Notes: generated from the sequence alone by a model not told the origin. A DNA stretch of 64,000 nucleotides from Enterobacter hormaechei subsp. hoffmannii (GCF_001729745.1 NZ_CP017186.1:4092001-4156000); one strand, 5' to 3'; shown: positions 1-24,045, counted from the first letter of the stretch. Program-made: numbers and translations.

Positions 1-68
1 ATATGAGCCACGCCGTCAGAGACTTGTTTTCTTACACGTTTACGTGCACGAACTGGTGCCTTTGCCAT
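1..68 (-). CDS. rpsK: 30S ribosomal protein S11 (partial, N-terminus only)
   Basis: Only the first 22 codons lie in the window; the gene runs off the left edge. The readable N-terminus (M-A-K-A-P-V-R-A-R-K-R-V-R-K-Q-V-S-D-G-V-A-H) is the basic start of S11, a small-subunit protein of the platform near the mRNA exit. The ATG follows rpsM by 16 nt, as in the alpha operon (rpsM-rpsK-rpsD-rpoA-rplQ), so it is co-transcribed with rpsM from the promoter at 541-569. Confidence 0.93.
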   Translation of the reverse strand, partial: MAKAPVRARKRVRKQVSDGVAH

Positions 69-84
69 TATTCAATCACCCCGA

Positions 85-540
<456 letters not shown>

Positions 541-569
541 AATCTAGCCAGCTCAACCCAACTTTGCAA
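541..569 (-). promoter_or_regulatory. alpha operon promoter
   Basis: On the minus strand a -35 TTGCAA (564-569) and a -10 TAGATT (541-546) are separated by exactly 17 bp. They lie between rpmJ and rpsM, where the alpha operon promoter of enterics maps. Transcription would start near 534 and read through the S4-responsive leader into rpsM. Confidence 0.85.
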
Positions 570-587
570 GAAAAATATGCGAAATAA

Positions 588-2067
<1,480 letters not shown>

Positions 2068-2074
2068 CTGCTAC

Positions 2075-3208
<1,134 letters not shown>

Positions 3209-3213
3209 CTACC

Positions 3214-4521
<1,308 letters not shown>

Positions 4522-4545
4522 TTACTCCCGTGATTCAATTGGTAA

Positions 4546-4851
<306 letters not shown>

Positions 4852-4865
4852 TCAGTAACCCTACC

Positions 4866-6128
<1,263 letters not shown>

Positions 6129-6189
6129 CTAATGTCAACTACTACCTGAGACTCTAAAATCAGAGCCGTTAAAAAGCCCCATATCGAGG

Positions 6190-6226
6190 GCGCGGCATTA
6201 TAACACCGCTTCTGCAATATGGGTAG
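6190..6226 (-). promoter_or_regulatory. spc operon promoter
   Basis: On the minus strand a perfect -10 TATAAT (complement at 6197-6202) is followed by the GC-rich start region GCCGCGCCC, typical of growth-rate-controlled r-protein promoters. The -35 is poor (around TACCCA, 6219-6226), as in the E. coli spc promoter as I recall it. It lies between the S10 operon terminator and rplN. Confidence 0.75.
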
Positions 6227-6262
6227 AAAAAATAAACGGCTCATTGCTGAGCCGTTTATTCG
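6226..6262 (-). terminator. S10 operon terminator
   Basis: A 13-bp perfect inverted repeat (6231-6243 with 6248-6260, arms AATAAACGGCTCA and its complement) has a 4-nt loop. On the minus strand it runs into TTTTTT at 6226-6230 and beyond. It comes right after rpsQ and separates the S10 from the spc operon. Confidence 0.85.
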
Positions 6263-6282
6263 TATTGAGAATGCGTACTCTA

Positions 6283-8211
<1,929 letters not shown>

Positions 8212-8216
8212 CTACC

Positions 8217-8498
<282 letters not shown>

Positions 8499-8511
8499 TT
8501 ATCCTCTAAAA

Positions 8512-10907
<2,396 letters not shown>

Positions 10908-10927
10908 TCAATCGCTCGATGACCTGA

Positions 10928-11408
<481 letters not shown>

Positions 11409-11414
11409 CCGCGC

Positions 11415-11442
11415 ATTATACGTAAATCAGCGAAAGACGCAA
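11415..11442 (-). promoter_or_regulatory. S10 operon promoter
   Basis: On the minus strand -35 TTGCGT (11437-11442) and -10 TATAAT (11415-11420) are 16 bp apart, followed by the GC-rich discriminator GCGCGGGC. The start point would be near 11408. Confidence 0.88.
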
Positions 11443-11619
11443 GTGCCGTTTAGAAATTAAGCGCCAAAGTCGTACTCTGCGTAAGGCCTCGCAATTTTTT
11501 ATGCAAAGTATCCCTTCTCATCTCTTTGTCTGAAGCCGCTATGCAATTGTTGTTTTTACACATTGCCGGGCATGCAGATTGTTACGAGTATGCGCTCAAA
11601 CCATTTTGAGGCTCTCGCT
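11443..11619. other. S10 promoter - gspO intergenic
   Basis: This stretch separates the divergent S10 operon and gspO. It holds AT-rich sequence just upstream of the S10 promoter that could act as an UP element. I see no clear sigma70 promoter for gspO and no small gene. An in-frame upstream ATG for gspO exists at 11563 but lacks a ribosome site. Confidence 0.5.
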
Positions 11620-12093
11620 ATGCTAATGTCCCTCCCCTTTCTGCTGATCTATTTTGCGTTATCGGCCTTGCTTGTACGCACCGATATTCGCACGGGGCTG
11701 CTTCCCGATAAATTCCTTTGCCCGCTGCTATGGACGGGCCTGCTCTACCAGCTTTGTCTTCATCCTGATTTTTTGCCGAGCGCGGTAGTGGGTGCGACGG
11801 CAGGATACGCCGGATTCGCCGTTATCTATTGGGGATATCGACTCATCTGCCGATGTGAAGGGATGGGATATGGCGACATAAAATATCTGGCGGCGCTGGG
11901 AGCATGGCATGGCTGGTGTGTACTGCCAGTACTGGCATTAGTGGCCGCGTTAATGGCTCTGCTGTATCTGGTTGGTTTCTCGTTGTTCAACCCTGATAAG
12001 CAGGCATTAAAAAACCCACTGCCTTTTGGGCCATTTCTGGCGGCAGCGGGTTTATGCGTTGGCTGGGAAAGCCTGATTAACTTTCCACTTTGA
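11620..12093 (+). CDS. gspO: prepilin peptidase, A24 family, catalytic half only
   Basis: The product is 157 residues from the ATG at 11620, which has the SD TGAGG 8 nt upstream; the reading frame opens 19 codons earlier. It is a membrane aspartyl protease that cleaves leader peptides of type IV pilins and type II secretion pseudopilins. Both catalytic aspartates are visible: [11 protein letters not shown] near residue 20 and the G-X-G-D motif in G-M-G-Y-G-D-I-K near residue 85. About six hydrophobic segments follow the A24 pattern. The N-terminal N-methyltransferase domain with its two C-X2-C pairs, present in the E. coli GspO (about 225 residues), is missing. No gsp structural genes lie nearby. 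Its 3' end overlaps bfr by 17 nt, tail to tail. Confidence 0.85.
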   Translation: MLMSLPFLLIYFALSALLVRTDIRTGLLPDKFLCPLLWTGLLYQLCLHPDFLPSAVVGATAGYAGFAVIYWGYRLICRCEGMGYGDIKYLAALGAWHGWCVLPVLALVAALMALLYLVGFSLFNPDKQALKNPLPFGPFLAAAGLCVGWESLINFPL

Positions 12094-12553
12094 TCTGAGA
12101 CTGAAGGTAGTTCTGTAGGCCAATTTTGCTAATGAGATCCAGTTCGGTCTCAAGCCAGTCGATGTGCCCTTCTTCATCGGCCAGGATCTGGATCATCATA
12201 TCCCGGCTGACGTAGTCATGTACGCTGTCTGCATAGGCAATGGCTTCACGCAGGTCTTTTGCACCCTCCAGCTCTAGCCGGAGATCAGAACGCAGCATCT
12301 CTTCAACATCTTCTCCGATGCCCAGTTTTCCGAGATCCTGTAGGTTAGGAATGCCTTCGAGGAATAAAATACGCTCAATATATTTATCGGCGTGTTTCAT
12401 TTCATCAATGGACTCATGGTATTCAACATCGTTGAGGCGAGTCAGTCCCCAGTTTTTGAACATTCTTGCATGGAGAAAATACTGATTAATTGCGACAAGC
12501 TCATTTCCCAATAATTTATTGAGATAACTTATGATTTTAACATCACCTTTCAT
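12077..12553 (-). CDS. bfr: bacterioferritin
   Basis: Bfr is a 158-residue four-helix protein that builds a 24-subunit iron storage shell with heme bound by M52 between subunit pairs. The M is in I-D-E-M-K-H-A-D, and the ferroxidase ligands (E18, E51, H54, E94, E127, H130) are in place. It lies 72 nt downstream of bfd, whose product reduces it to release iron. The 3' end overlaps gspO. Confidence 0.98.
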   Translation of the reverse strand: MKGDVKIISYLNKLLGNELVAINQYFLHARMFKNWGLTRLNDVEYHESIDEMKHADKYIERILFLEGIPNLQDLGKLGIGEDVEEMLRSDLRLELEGAKDLREAIAYADSVHDYVSRDMMIQILADEEGHIDWLETELDLISKIGLQNYLQSQIKVES

Positions 12554-12625
12554 TATATAGTCCCTCCGCTTCCACTCATTGAAGCGTAGATCGGGCTACG
12601 GGGATGTCAAAAAAAAGATGGAGGC

Positions 12626-12820
12626 TTACGCGATCTCTTTGAATTCCGGGATCTGCATCAGTTCGTCCTGCATGATCTCACGCGCTGCGCGAACGCATTT
12701 ACCGCATTGATTTCCCACCGGAACAAACTTACGAAGCTGCTGGAAAGATTGTGGTTGAAACTGGCGAACGGCCTGACGAATTTTTTTGTCGCTTACACCA
12801 TTACATAAACAAACGTACAT
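12626..12820 (-). CDS. bfd: bacterioferritin-associated ferredoxin
   Basis: Bfd has 64 residues and binds a [2Fe-2S] cluster through C4-X-C6 (M-Y-V-C-L-C-N-G-V) and a later C-X2-C pair (Q-C-G-K-C). It donates electrons to Bfr heme for release of stored iron when iron is scarce. It is preceded by a promoter overlapped by a Fur-like box, consistent with Fur repression of bfd as known in E. coli. Confidence 0.97.
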   Translation of the reverse strand: MYVCLCNGVSDKKIRQAVRQFQPQSFQQLRKFVPVGNQCGKCVRAAREIMQDELMQIPEFKEIA

Positions 12821-12847
12821 AAAGACTCCCGTTCAAAATATGCGCAA

Positions 12848-12876
12848 AGTGTAAGTGAGAATGGTTATGATTACAA
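12848..12876 (-). promoter_or_regulatory. bfd promoter with overlapping Fur box
   Basis: On the minus strand -35 TTGTAA (12871-12876) and -10 TACACT (12848-12853) are 17 bp apart. Between and over them the plus strand reads GAGAATGGTTATGATTACA (12857-12875), which by eye matches the 19-bp Fur consensus at about 14 positions. Fe-Fur bound there would block RNA polymerase. Confidence 0.72.
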
Positions 12877-12952
12877 TAGCACGGGCGTCGGAATACGTGG
12901 CGGGAGAAAGCAAAAAATGCGAATTTTTATGACAATGCCCAACGGCAGAAAA

Positions 12953-12985
12953 CAAAAAAAGGACGCCGAAGCGTCCTTTTTATTT
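12953..12985 (-). terminator. str operon (tufA) terminator
   Basis: A perfect 6-bp stem GGACGC/GCGTCC (12961-12966, 12971-12976) has a UUCG loop on the minus-strand transcript, flanked by T runs on both sides. It lies just past the tufA stop. The opposite T run would also let it work for transcripts from the left. Confidence 0.9.
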
Positions 12986-12998
12986 CAGGGATAATTAA

Positions 12999-16379
<3,381 letters not shown>

Positions 16380-16413
16380 TTATATCTTTAGGCGTTCAGT
16401 TAAGTTACCCAGA

Positions 16414-16439
16414 GCGGGCGGCTTCTCTGAAGCGCCCGC
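16414..16439. repeat. rpsG-fusA intercistronic hairpin
   Basis: A 7-bp GC-only stem (GCGGGCG at 16414-16420, CGCCCGC at 16433-16439) encloses a 12-nt loop in the 96-nt gap between rpsG and fusA. No T run follows on either side, so it is probably an mRNA structure, not a terminator. Confidence 0.55.
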
Positions 16440-16463
16440 CTGGTGACTACGACTCCGAAGGGA

Positions 16464-17508
<1,045 letters not shown>

Positions 17509-17529
17509 GAAATATACAGCGATCTCAAA

Positions 17530-17817
17530 TCACCAGTTCATTTGACTGGCGTGCGTCACAGTAAGATTGACGAAATCAGTATAGCCAACCACGTCAATTT
17601 TGGCTGAAATTTGACCAGAAAGACCCCGCGCATCCAGATCCTCTTTAAGCGCAGAGACTGTTATGGGGGCATTAGCGAGGATTTCAACAAAACGGCTGCC
17701 ATCAAGCGCCGCGAGCACGCCATCCTGAATCAGCAGCAGATCATCGCCTTCGCGCAGCATGCTCAGTAACGTGTCGATATCGCATTGCCACGGTGAACGG
17801 CTCAGGGTATGGAGCAT
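17530..17817 (-). CDS. tusB: tRNA 2-thiouridine sulfur relay subunit TusB
   Basis: TusB (95 residues) is one of three subunits of the TusBCD hexamer that passes sulfur from TusA to TusE and so to MnmA, making the s2U34 of Lys, Glu and Gln tRNAs. It is the last gene of yheO-tusDCB, 7 nt after tusC. The start [10 protein letters not shown] fits the family. Confidence 0.95.
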   Translation of the reverse strand: MLHTLSRSPWQCDIDTLLSMLREGDDLLLIQDGVLAALDGSRFVEILANAPITVSALKEDLDARGLSGQISAKIDVVGYTDFVNLTVTHASQMNW

Positions 17818-17824
17818 GACAGCC

Positions 17825-18184
17825 TCAGAAAGTCAGAACGGTATCGTAGTGAGAAAGTTGTTCGCGCAGCGCAGAAGATGTCAGGATCGTCACGTCCAGC
17901 ACGAACGGTATTTTCTCATTTAACCCACGAGCGGCCAGCGAGTCGGCGCACACATAGAAGGTTTCAATGTCATAGAGCGGCAGAACTTTAAAGGTCGCAA
18001 TGTAGTCGCGCGCAAGAATAGCCTGCGGTTGTTGGCCTGCCAGAAGCTGGAATACGCCATCGCCTAAAAAGAAGACGCCAATATCTTCGGTTAGAGCCGA
18101 GGTCGCGAGCAATGCATCCAGCCCTTCCCGGCCTGAAGCGCTGCCATGCGGGGCAGAAGTAAAAACAAACGCTACGCGCTTCAT
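17825..18184 (-). CDS. tusC: tRNA 2-thiouridine sulfur relay subunit TusC
   Basis: TusC (119 residues from [10 protein letters not shown]) has the DsrE/F-like fold. The ATG overlaps the tusD stop (TGATG), which favours it over the TTG one codon earlier. It forms the TusBCD complex of the tRNA thiolation relay. Confidence 0.95.
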   Translation of the reverse strand: MKRVAFVFTSAPHGSASGREGLDALLATSALTEDIGVFFLGDGVFQLLAGQQPQAILARDYIATFKVLPLYDIETFYVCADSLAARGLNEKIPFVLDVTILTSSALREQLSHYDTVLTF

Positions 18185-18570
18185 CAAAATTGCACCACTC
18201 TGTCGCAGGTCAACGCCGCCTGTGCTAATGCGCCTAATCCGCTGAGCGAAAAGCCCGGTTGCAGGTTAGGCCCTGCCAGACCAAGGCGTTCGGCTTCAGT
18301 CGCATCCGTCACGCCGCGACGCAGTGCCGCCGCGACGCAGATATGCAGGTCGACGCCCTGCGTTTCGTTTAATTTTTGCCAGGCGCGCACAAGGTCAAAC
18401 TCATCGCTCGCCGGGGACGTAAACTGGTTCGCGTTATAGACCCCTTCACGATAGAAGAAGACGCTTGCCAGTTCATGACCGGCATCAAGCAGCGCATGGG
18501 CAAACTGTAGCGCGCTGCTGGCCTGCTGGGTACCGTACGCCGGGCCCGTCACCATTAACGCAAAACGCAT
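18184..18570 (-). CDS. tusD: tRNA 2-thiouridine sulfur relay subunit TusD
   Basis: TusD (128 residues) carries the active cysteine that receives persulfide sulfur from TusA: C78 in [11 protein letters not shown]. Its start overlaps the yheO stop by one base (TAATG), so the genes are coupled. Confidence 0.96.
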   Translation of the reverse strand: MRFALMVTGPAYGTQQASSALQFAHALLDAGHELASVFFYREGVYNANQFTSPASDEFDLVRAWQKLNETQGVDLHICVAAALRRGVTDATEAERLGLAGPNLQPGFSLSGLGALAQAALTCDRVVQF

Positions 18571-19292
18571 TACTTGTCTTGCCCCAGGAAGTCGCCGCTT
18601 TTGAACTGGCGAATATAGAGGTAAACCGTGTGTTTGGAGATATTCAGGCGATCGGCCACCTGGTTGATGGCATCTTTGATATCAAAAATCCCTTTCTCAT
18701 AGAGGTTCAGGACGATCTGACGATTCTTGGCGTTGTTGGATACGTTGCGATCGGCATTCACCTCTTCAATGGTGAACTCCAGCGTCTGTGTCACGAGATC
18801 CTCAACAGAAGAGGCAAAGTTCACCGATGAGCCCACGTCCGGCGTTTCTGGCGGAATGAAAGTGCTCATGATTTGCGAGAATGGCACATCAAGGTTCATG
18901 TTGATGCACAGCAGACCGATCACCCGGTGTTCGCGGTTTCGAATCGCGATAGTTTCTGATTTCATCAGCACGCCGCTTTTGGCGCGGGTGAAATAGCATT
19001 TTGAGACGCTGCTGTCCGCGCCGGTCATGTCATGCAACATACGCAATGCAAGGTCGGTGATTGGCGAACCAATTTTACGGCCAGTGTGCTCACCATTCGC
19101 AATGCGGATAGCGGAACACTTAAGATCTTGCAGGGAATGCAATACGATTTCGCAGTGGGAACCAATGAGCATCGCTAACCCGTCCACTACCGCTTCGTAG
19201 GATTTCAGAATATCGAAGTCGGTCTGGTCAAATGGACGTTGATCCAGCAAATCAAGTTCACTGGTTTCGTTGGTTAAAAGCGACCTGGACAT
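18570..19292 (-). CDS. yheO: YheO family PAS/helix-turn-helix regulator
   Basis: This 240-residue protein has the YheO-like PAS domain in its first half ([14 protein letters not shown] onward, about 15-130). A C-terminal helix-turn-helix ([16 protein letters not shown], about 209-224) follows. It is the first gene of the tus unit and likely regulates it or related sulfur functions; targets are not shown by the sequence. Its stop overlaps the tusD start. Confidence 0.88.
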   Translation of the reverse strand: MSRSLLTNETSELDLLDQRPFDQTDFDILKSYEAVVDGLAMLIGSHCEIVLHSLQDLKCSAIRIANGEHTGRKIGSPITDLALRMLHDMTGADSSVSKCYFTRAKSGVLMKSETIAIRNREHRVIGLLCINMNLDVPFSQIMSTFIPPETPDVGSSVNFASSVEDLVTQTLEFTIEEVNADRNVSNNAKNRQIVLNLYEKGIFDIKDAINQVADRLNISKHTVYLYIRQFKSGDFLGQDK

Positions 19293-19416
19293 GAAAAAAA
19301 CACTCCTTTTCAGGAGCCTGTCGTTAGGTTTTCAGGGCAGGCTCATTATCTACACGGACAACTAAATTAATACAGCGTGTATAACGCTTTCCAGTGTTAA
19401 TTATATCTGCCCCACA

Positions 19417-19456
19417 ATAAAAAAACCGCCGCCTGTAAAGGCGGCGGTTTTTTTCA
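19417..19456 (-). terminator. fkpA terminator
   Basis: A perfect 8-bp GC-only stem (CCGCCGCC 19426-19433, GGCGGCGG 19440-19447) with a 6-nt loop is flanked by A5 on the left and T8 on the right. It can stop transcription from either side. On the minus strand it directly follows fkpA. Confidence 0.92.
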
Positions 19457-19459
19457 GCA

Positions 19460-20278
19460 TTACTTCTTAGCTGCTGCGGCTTTGTCGTCAGCCGGTGCGT
19501 CTGTTTTCGCATCCGCTTTCGGCGCCGGTTTGATGTCCAGCAGTTCTACATCAAATACCAGCGTAGAGTTAGCCGGGATACCCGGAACGCCGGTTTTGCC
19601 GTAAGCCAGATCCGGTGGGATGACCAGCTTGATTTTACCGCCTTTCTTGATGTTCTTCAGGCCTTCGGTCCAGCCCGGGATCACACCGTCCAGACGGAAG
19701 GAGAGAGGCTCACCGCGAGTATAAGAATTATCGAATTCTTTACCGTCGATCAGCGTACCTTTGTAGTTAACTACAACGGTGTCGCTGTCTTTAGGCGCGT
19801 CGCCGGTACCTTCTTTCTCAACTTTATAGATCAGGCCAGTAGAAGACGTTTTAACGCCTTTCTCTTTAGCGAACTTATCGCGGTAGGCTTTGCCTTTCGC
19901 TTCGTTATCTTTAGCGTCTGCTTCCATCTTGGTCTGAGCGGCGCCTTTCACGCGCGCTTCAAACGCTTGCAGAGTCTGCTCGATTTCCTGGTCAGACAGT
20001 TTGCTCTTGTCTGCGAACGCATCCTGAACCCCTGCGATCAGCTGGTTTTTGTCCAGTTTGATGCCCAGTTTCTCTTGTTCTTTCAGAGAGTTTTCCATGT
20101 AACGGCCCAGAGACGCGCCAAGTGCGTAGGCGGATTTCTGGTCGTCATTCTTGAATGCCGCTTTGCTGTCTGTAGTCGCAGCAGGCTTCGCAGCAGTATC
20201 AGCAGCGAAAGACAGCGGCGCATTGAGCGCTACAGCCATAGTGGTCGCCAGCAGCGTAACTTTAAACAGTGATTTCAT
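19460..20278 (-). CDS. fkpA: periplasmic peptidyl-prolyl isomerase FkpA
   Basis: FkpA is a V-shaped dimeric isomerase and chaperone of the periplasm. The 272-residue precursor has a signal peptide cut after P-L-S-F-A (residue 25), a helical dimerisation domain (about 40-140) and a C-terminal FKBP domain (about 150-250, with Y-K-G-T-L-I-D-G-K-E-F-D-N-S-Y). An alanine/lysine-rich tail ends the protein. A candidate sigma-E promoter lies upstream, matching its envelope-stress role in E. coli. Confidence 0.97.
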   Translation of the reverse strand: MKSLFKVTLLATTMAVALNAPLSFAADTAAKPAATTDSKAAFKNDDQKSAYALGASLGRYMENSLKEQEKLGIKLDKNQLIAGVQDAFADKSKLSDQEIEQTLQAFEARVKGAAQTKMEADAKDNEAKGKAYRDKFAKEKGVKTSSTGLIYKVEKEGTGDAPKDSDTVVVNYKGTLIDGKEFDNSYTRGEPLSFRLDGVIPGWTEGLKNIKKGGKIKLVIPPDLAYGKTGVPGIPANSTLVFDVELLDIKPAPKADAKTDAPADDKAAAAKK

Positions 20279-20392
20279 CCATATCTCCAGGACCTGAGGT
20301 CTCTCACCCCAGTGTTAAACGTAAATGAGTGACGTACTATAAAACGTTGTGGAAGAAATCTACAGACAGACTCCCCCGAATGTCGCTTCTTT

Positions 20393-20420
20393 TCAGACTA
20401 TTTTTGTTTAAATAAGTTTC
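20393..20420 (-). promoter_or_regulatory. candidate sigma-E promoter of fkpA
   Basis: On the minus strand GAAACTT (20414-20420), 16 bp, then TCTGA (20393-20397) resembles the sigma-E pattern GGAACTT/TCAAA. E. coli fkpA is known to be sigma-E dependent. The match is imperfect and read by eye. Confidence 0.55.
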
Positions 20421-20516
20421 TTGTCAGGGAGATGGATACTGTACTTAAGGAAAAAGTCAGATAAACTTCGCCGCCGCTGGTCCATTATGGCGCATGAGAG
20501 ATAAACGAGGTGAATG

Positions 20517-20735
20517 ATGAAGGATACAACGATCGAAGCGAGACTGGCTGAGCTGGAAAGCCGCCTGGCTTTTCAGGACATCACCATCGAAGAACTGAAC
20601 CAGACCGTGACGGCTCATGAGCTTGAAATGGCAAAAATGCGCGATTTGATGCGACTTCTCACTGAAAAAGTGAAGGCAACGCAGTCGTCGCACATCGCCT
20701 CTCAGGCTGAAGAGACGCCACCACCTCATTATTGA
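20517..20735 (+). CDS. slyX: SlyX protein
   Basis: SlyX is a 72-residue predicted coiled-coil protein of unknown role ([14 protein letters not shown], heptad leucines from residue 8 to about 45; conserved end E-E-T-P-P-P-H-Y). Two ATGs are adjacent; the second is chosen because GAGG then sits 6 nt upstream and the length equals that of E. coli. It is divergent from fkpA and convergent with slyD. Confidence 0.93.
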   Translation: MKDTTIEARLAELESRLAFQDITIEELNQTVTAHELEMAKMRDLMRLLTEKVKATQSSHIASQAEETPPPHY

Positions 20736-20740
20736 GGCGT

Positions 20741-20768
20741 AAAAAAAGCGGGATTATCCCGCTTTTTT
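20741..20768. terminator. slyX/slyD bidirectional terminator
   Basis: Stem GCGGGA/TCCCGC (20748-20753, 20757-20762) with loop TTA is flanked by A7 and T6. It lies between the converging slyX and slyD ends and can serve both. Confidence 0.88.
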
Positions 20769-20786
20769 ATTTTCCGCAGTACGGAA

Positions 20787-21377
20787 TCAGTGGCAGCCGC
20801 AGCCGCCGTTACCGCAACCACCTTTACCGTGGCCGTGGTCATGACCATGATCGTGGCCGTGACCACCGCAGCAGCCGTCGTGGCCGTGATCGTGGTCATG
20901 GTCGTGACCGTGCGCACCATGAACGTGGCCATGAGCCAGCTCTTCTTCGGTCGCTTCACGGATAGCAACAACTTCTACGTTGAACTTCAGGTTCTGACCA
21001 GCCAGCATGTGGTTGCCGTCAACCACAACGTGGTCGTCTTCAACTTCTGTGATTTCAACCGGAACCGGACCCTGGTCAGTTTCAGCCAGGAAGCGCATGC
21101 CAACCTGCAACTCGTCAACGCCCATGAACACGTCTTTAGGAACGCGCTGAACCAGGTTGTCATCATACTGACCGTAAGCGTCGTTCGCGCCGACAGCAAC
21201 GTCGAATTTGTCGCCAACTTCATGACCTTCCAGCGCCGTTTCCAGGCCGGAAATCAGGGAACCGTGACCATGCAGGTAGTCCAGCGGCGCACTCACCGGA
21301 GACTCATCAACCAACACACCGTCTTCTGTACGTACCTGATAGGCCAGGCTGACCACCAGGTCTTTTGCTACTTTCAT
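20787..21377 (-). CDS. slyD: peptidyl-prolyl isomerase and metallochaperone SlyD
   Basis: SlyD has 196 residues: an FKBP isomerase domain with the inserted-flap chaperone domain (about 1-145), then a metal-binding tail from about residue 150. The tail is rich in H, G, D and C (repeats of H-G-H-D-H-D, ending G-N-G-G-C-G-C-H). It folds proteins and supplies nickel for hydrogenase maturation. The tail length and composition can vary between species. Confidence 0.97.
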   Translation of the reverse strand: MKVAKDLVVSLAYQVRTEDGVLVDESPVSAPLDYLHGHGSLISGLETALEGHEVGDKFDVAVGANDAYGQYDDNLVQRVPKDVFMGVDELQVGMRFLAETDQGPVPVEITEVEDDHVVVDGNHMLAGQNLKFNVEVVAIREATEEELAHGHVHGAHGHDHDHDHGHDGCCGGHGHDHGHDHGHGKGGCGNGGCGCH

Positions 21378-21471
21378 GATATCTCCTGAGCGTGGGAAAA
21401 TTGCTGGCGCAGATTGTAGCGGAATTCTGCACCCGTGTACCCTTAAGCTTAAAAAAACTCAGAGCATATCG

Positions 21472-21672
21472 CTAGTCTGGATGAAAAATGCCGATCACTT
21501 GCTCTTCTTTGCGAACGTGATCGCGGGCTTCTTTGTCGGCCTCACGCATCTGGTGACCGCACTTAACACATTCAACAATATCGATATTATTCTCCCGCCA
21601 CATGGCCAGCGTATCTTGCGCCTGGCAGGACGGGCATTTTGCGCCCGCGATAAAGCGTTTACGTAAAGCCAT
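21472..21672 (-). CDS. yheV: YheV family putative zinc-ribbon protein
   Basis: This is a 66-residue protein with two C-X2-C pairs (K-C-P-S-C-Q near 13-16 and E-C-V-K-C-G near 34-37), forming a likely zinc ribbon. The function is not known. It follows kefB by 13 nt and probably shares its transcript, as in E. coli (kefG-kefB-yheV). Confidence 0.92.
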   Translation of the reverse strand: MALRKRFIAGAKCPSCQAQDTLAMWRENNIDIVECVKCGHQMREADKEARDHVRKEEQVIGIFHPD

Positions 21673-21685
21673 CTTTCGTTACCCT

Positions 21686-23491
21686 TTATTCAAATTCATC
21701 CCAGCCGTCGAGCTGGCGTCGTTCCTGTTGCATCTCACGCTGGAAGATCTCCTCCAGTTCGCGACGCGCTTCCCGCACGCGGGAGATCTGCGCCGTGTCG
21801 CTGTGCACAGGCATCAGTTCACGCAGCATTCGCATATCCAGCCGGCGGAAATGCATCTGGGCGCGTTGCGCCTGGTGAGGATGCATACCCAGCGAAACCA
21901 GCGCCTTGCGCCCCAGCTCCAGCGCGCTGGAGAAGGTTTCGCGGGAGAAGTGTTTCACACCCGCCTGCAAAAGTTCGTGAGCCTCAACACGTCCGCGCGC
22001 ACGCGCCAGAATATGCAGATGCGGGAAATGCTGCTGGCACAGCTCCACCAGCTTCATTGTGTCTTCCGGATCGTTACAGGTGATGACGATGGACTCCGCA
22101 GCCTCTGCGCCCGCCGAGCGCAACAGCTCAAGCTGCGTCGCATCCCCGTAGTACACCTTATAACCATATTTGCGCATCAGGTTGACGGCGCTGATATCGC
22201 GCTCCAGCACCGTAATGCGCATTTTATTTGCCATCAACAGGCGACCAATCACCTGTCCGAAGCGGCCAAAGCCCACGACGATCACCTGCGGTTTATCATC
22301 TTCCACCCACGGCGCTTCGTCTTCATCGTCTGCGGGATTAAGACGGCGCGACAGCAGTTTGTCCACCAGCTTCATCAGCAGCGGCGTGGTCATCATCGAC
22401 AGCGTGACCGTCACCAGCAGCAGCGCCATCTGGTCATCTTTAAACAGCTTCTGTGACGACGCAGTGGAAAACAGCACAAACGCAAACTCTCCGCCCTGAC
22501 TTAACACGCTGGAAAACTGCATCCTTTCCGAGCTGCGCAGCCCGTAAATCCTCGCGAGGAGATACAGCACCAGCGTTTTGACCGCCACCAGTACGGCGAC
22601 ACTCGCAATAACCCACAGCAGATGGGTATAGAGCACGCCAAGATTAAGCGCCATACCCACCGAGATAAAGAACAGCCCTAACAGCAGCCCCTTAAACGGA
22701 TCGATGGCGGTCTCCAGCTCGTGGCGGTACTCGCTTTCCGCAAGCAGCACCCCGGCGATAAACGTCCCGAGCGCCATCGACAGCCCCAGCGCATCCATAA
22801 ACAGCGCTGAACCAAGCACCAGCAGCAGCGTTGCGGCGGTGAAGACCTCGCGTACGCCGGATGCCGCAATAAACCGGAACACTGGACGCAGTAAAAACCG
22901 TCCGCCGATCAGCATCCCCGCGAAGGCCAGCACCTTCATGGAGATCTTCATCCAGTCGAAATGATCGTCTCCGGAGCCTGCCAGCAGCGGCACCAGCGCC
23001 AGCGCCGGGATCACCGCTAAATCCTGGAACAGCAGCACCGAAAAGCCCAGTTGCCCCGCCTCGTTGCGGTTCATCCCTTTGTCGCGCATCAGCTGAAGCG
23101 CCATCGCCGTCGACGACATCGCAAGACCGATCCCGCCAATCACCGCGGCCTGCCAGGAAAACTGCGTCAGCATCAGCAGGCCCGCCAGAATGGCGGCGCT
23201 GAGCAATACCTGCGCCGCCCCGACGCCAAAAATAGATTGCCGCAGTTGCCACAGCTTGGACGGATTAAGCTCAAGCCCGATGATAAACATCAGGAACACC
23301 ACGCCCAGCTCGGAGAAGTGGAGAATTTCATCCACATCGCTGATAAACCCAAGCCCCCAGGGACCAATGGCTATCCCCGCCAGCAAATAGCCCAGCACCG
23401 CGCCAATGCCGAGACGCGCGGCAAGGGGGACCGCGACGACGGCGGCAAACAAAAACAGCACCCCGGCGAGGAGTAAATTCGAACCGTCCAT
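21686..23491 (-). CDS. kefB: glutathione-regulated potassium efflux antiporter KefB
   Basis: KefB is an inner-membrane K+/H+ antiporter opened by glutathione adducts, acidifying the cell to resist electrophiles. The 601-residue form starts [10 protein letters not shown]; an upstream in-frame extension lies inside kefG and is rejected. There are about 12 membrane segments (1-380) and a conserved core F-Q-D-L-A-V. A cytoplasmic RCK domain has the nucleotide fold G-F-G-R-F-G-Q-V near residue 407. The ATG overlaps the kefG stop (TAATG), so the pair is coupled. Confidence 0.97.
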   Translation of the reverse strand: MDGSNLLLAGVLFLFAAVVAVPLAARLGIGAVLGYLLAGIAIGPWGLGFISDVDEILHFSELGVVFLMFIIGLELNPSKLWQLRQSIFGVGAAQVLLSAAILAGLLMLTQFSWQAAVIGGIGLAMSSTAMALQLMRDKGMNRNEAGQLGFSVLLFQDLAVIPALALVPLLAGSGDDHFDWMKISMKVLAFAGMLIGGRFLLRPVFRFIAASGVREVFTAATLLLVLGSALFMDALGLSMALGTFIAGVLLAESEYRHELETAIDPFKGLLLGLFFISVGMALNLGVLYTHLLWVIASVAVLVAVKTLVLYLLARIYGLRSSERMQFSSVLSQGGEFAFVLFSTASSQKLFKDDQMALLLVTVTLSMMTTPLLMKLVDKLLSRRLNPADDEDEAPWVEDDKPQVIVVGFGRFGQVIGRLLMANKMRITVLERDISAVNLMRKYGYKVYYGDATQLELLRSAGAEAAESIVITCNDPEDTMKLVELCQQHFPHLHILARARGRVEAHELLQAGVKHFSRETFSSALELGRKALVSLGMHPHQAQRAQMHFRRLDMRMLRELMPVHSDTAQISRVREARRELEEIFQREMQQERRQLDGWDEFE

Positions 23492-24045
23492 TAGCGTCCT
23501 CCCGCCGGAATCGGTGACGCCAGCCATTCGCCATAGGCCCTGGCATGGCTCGCCAGCGCTTTCGGATCCTGCCGCCGTGCCCAGTAGATAATAATCGGGC
23601 TCATCCAGTGCATACGGCACATCGCCGCCGTCAGCTCAAACGGCCGCAGAATGTCGCTCATGGGGTAACGGTTCAGCCCGTCGTGACGGTAAGCGCTTTC
23701 CGGCTCACCGGTGGTGATGACACTCCGCCAGTACTTTCCCGCCAGCTGGTTGCCCCCCACCCCGCTGGAAAATCCCCGGCTCAGCACGCGGTCCAGCCAC
23801 TCTTTCAGCAGCGCCGGACAGCTATAGGTATAAAGCGGATGCTGGAACACAATCACGTCGTGCTGACGCAGCAGTTCCTGCTCGTAAGGAATATCAATAA
23901 AGAAATCGGGATAGTGCGCGTAGAGATCGTGCACCGTTACGTTACTGAGCTGTGTGGCCGGCTTAAGCAGCACCCGGTTTGCCACCGAGTCCTGTGATTC
24001 CGGATGGGCATACAGCAGCAGCACTTTCGCTGTCTGAGACATCAC
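23491..24045 (-). CDS. kefG: KefB ancillary flavoprotein KefG
   Basis: KefG is a 184-residue flavodoxin-fold quinone oxidoreductase-like protein that binds KefB and is needed for its full activity. Visible motifs are [11 protein letters not shown] near the N-terminus and [12 protein letters not shown]. It has the same length as in E. coli. Translation is coupled to kefB. Confidence 0.96.
   Translation of the reverse strand: MMSQTAKVLLLYAHPESQDSVANRVLLKPATQLSNVTVHDLYAHYPDFFIDIPYEQELLRQHDVIVFQHPLYTYSCPALLKEWLDRVLSRGFSSGVGGNQLAGKYWRSVITTGEPESAYRHDGLNRYPMSDILRPFELTAAMCRMHWMSPIIIYWARRQDPKALASHARAYGEWLASPIPAGGR

Noticed and set aside
20732..21389. Plus-strand frames rich in V, T, M and H opposite slyD
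   Set aside because: These are the complement of the repetitive His-rich SlyD tail, not genes.
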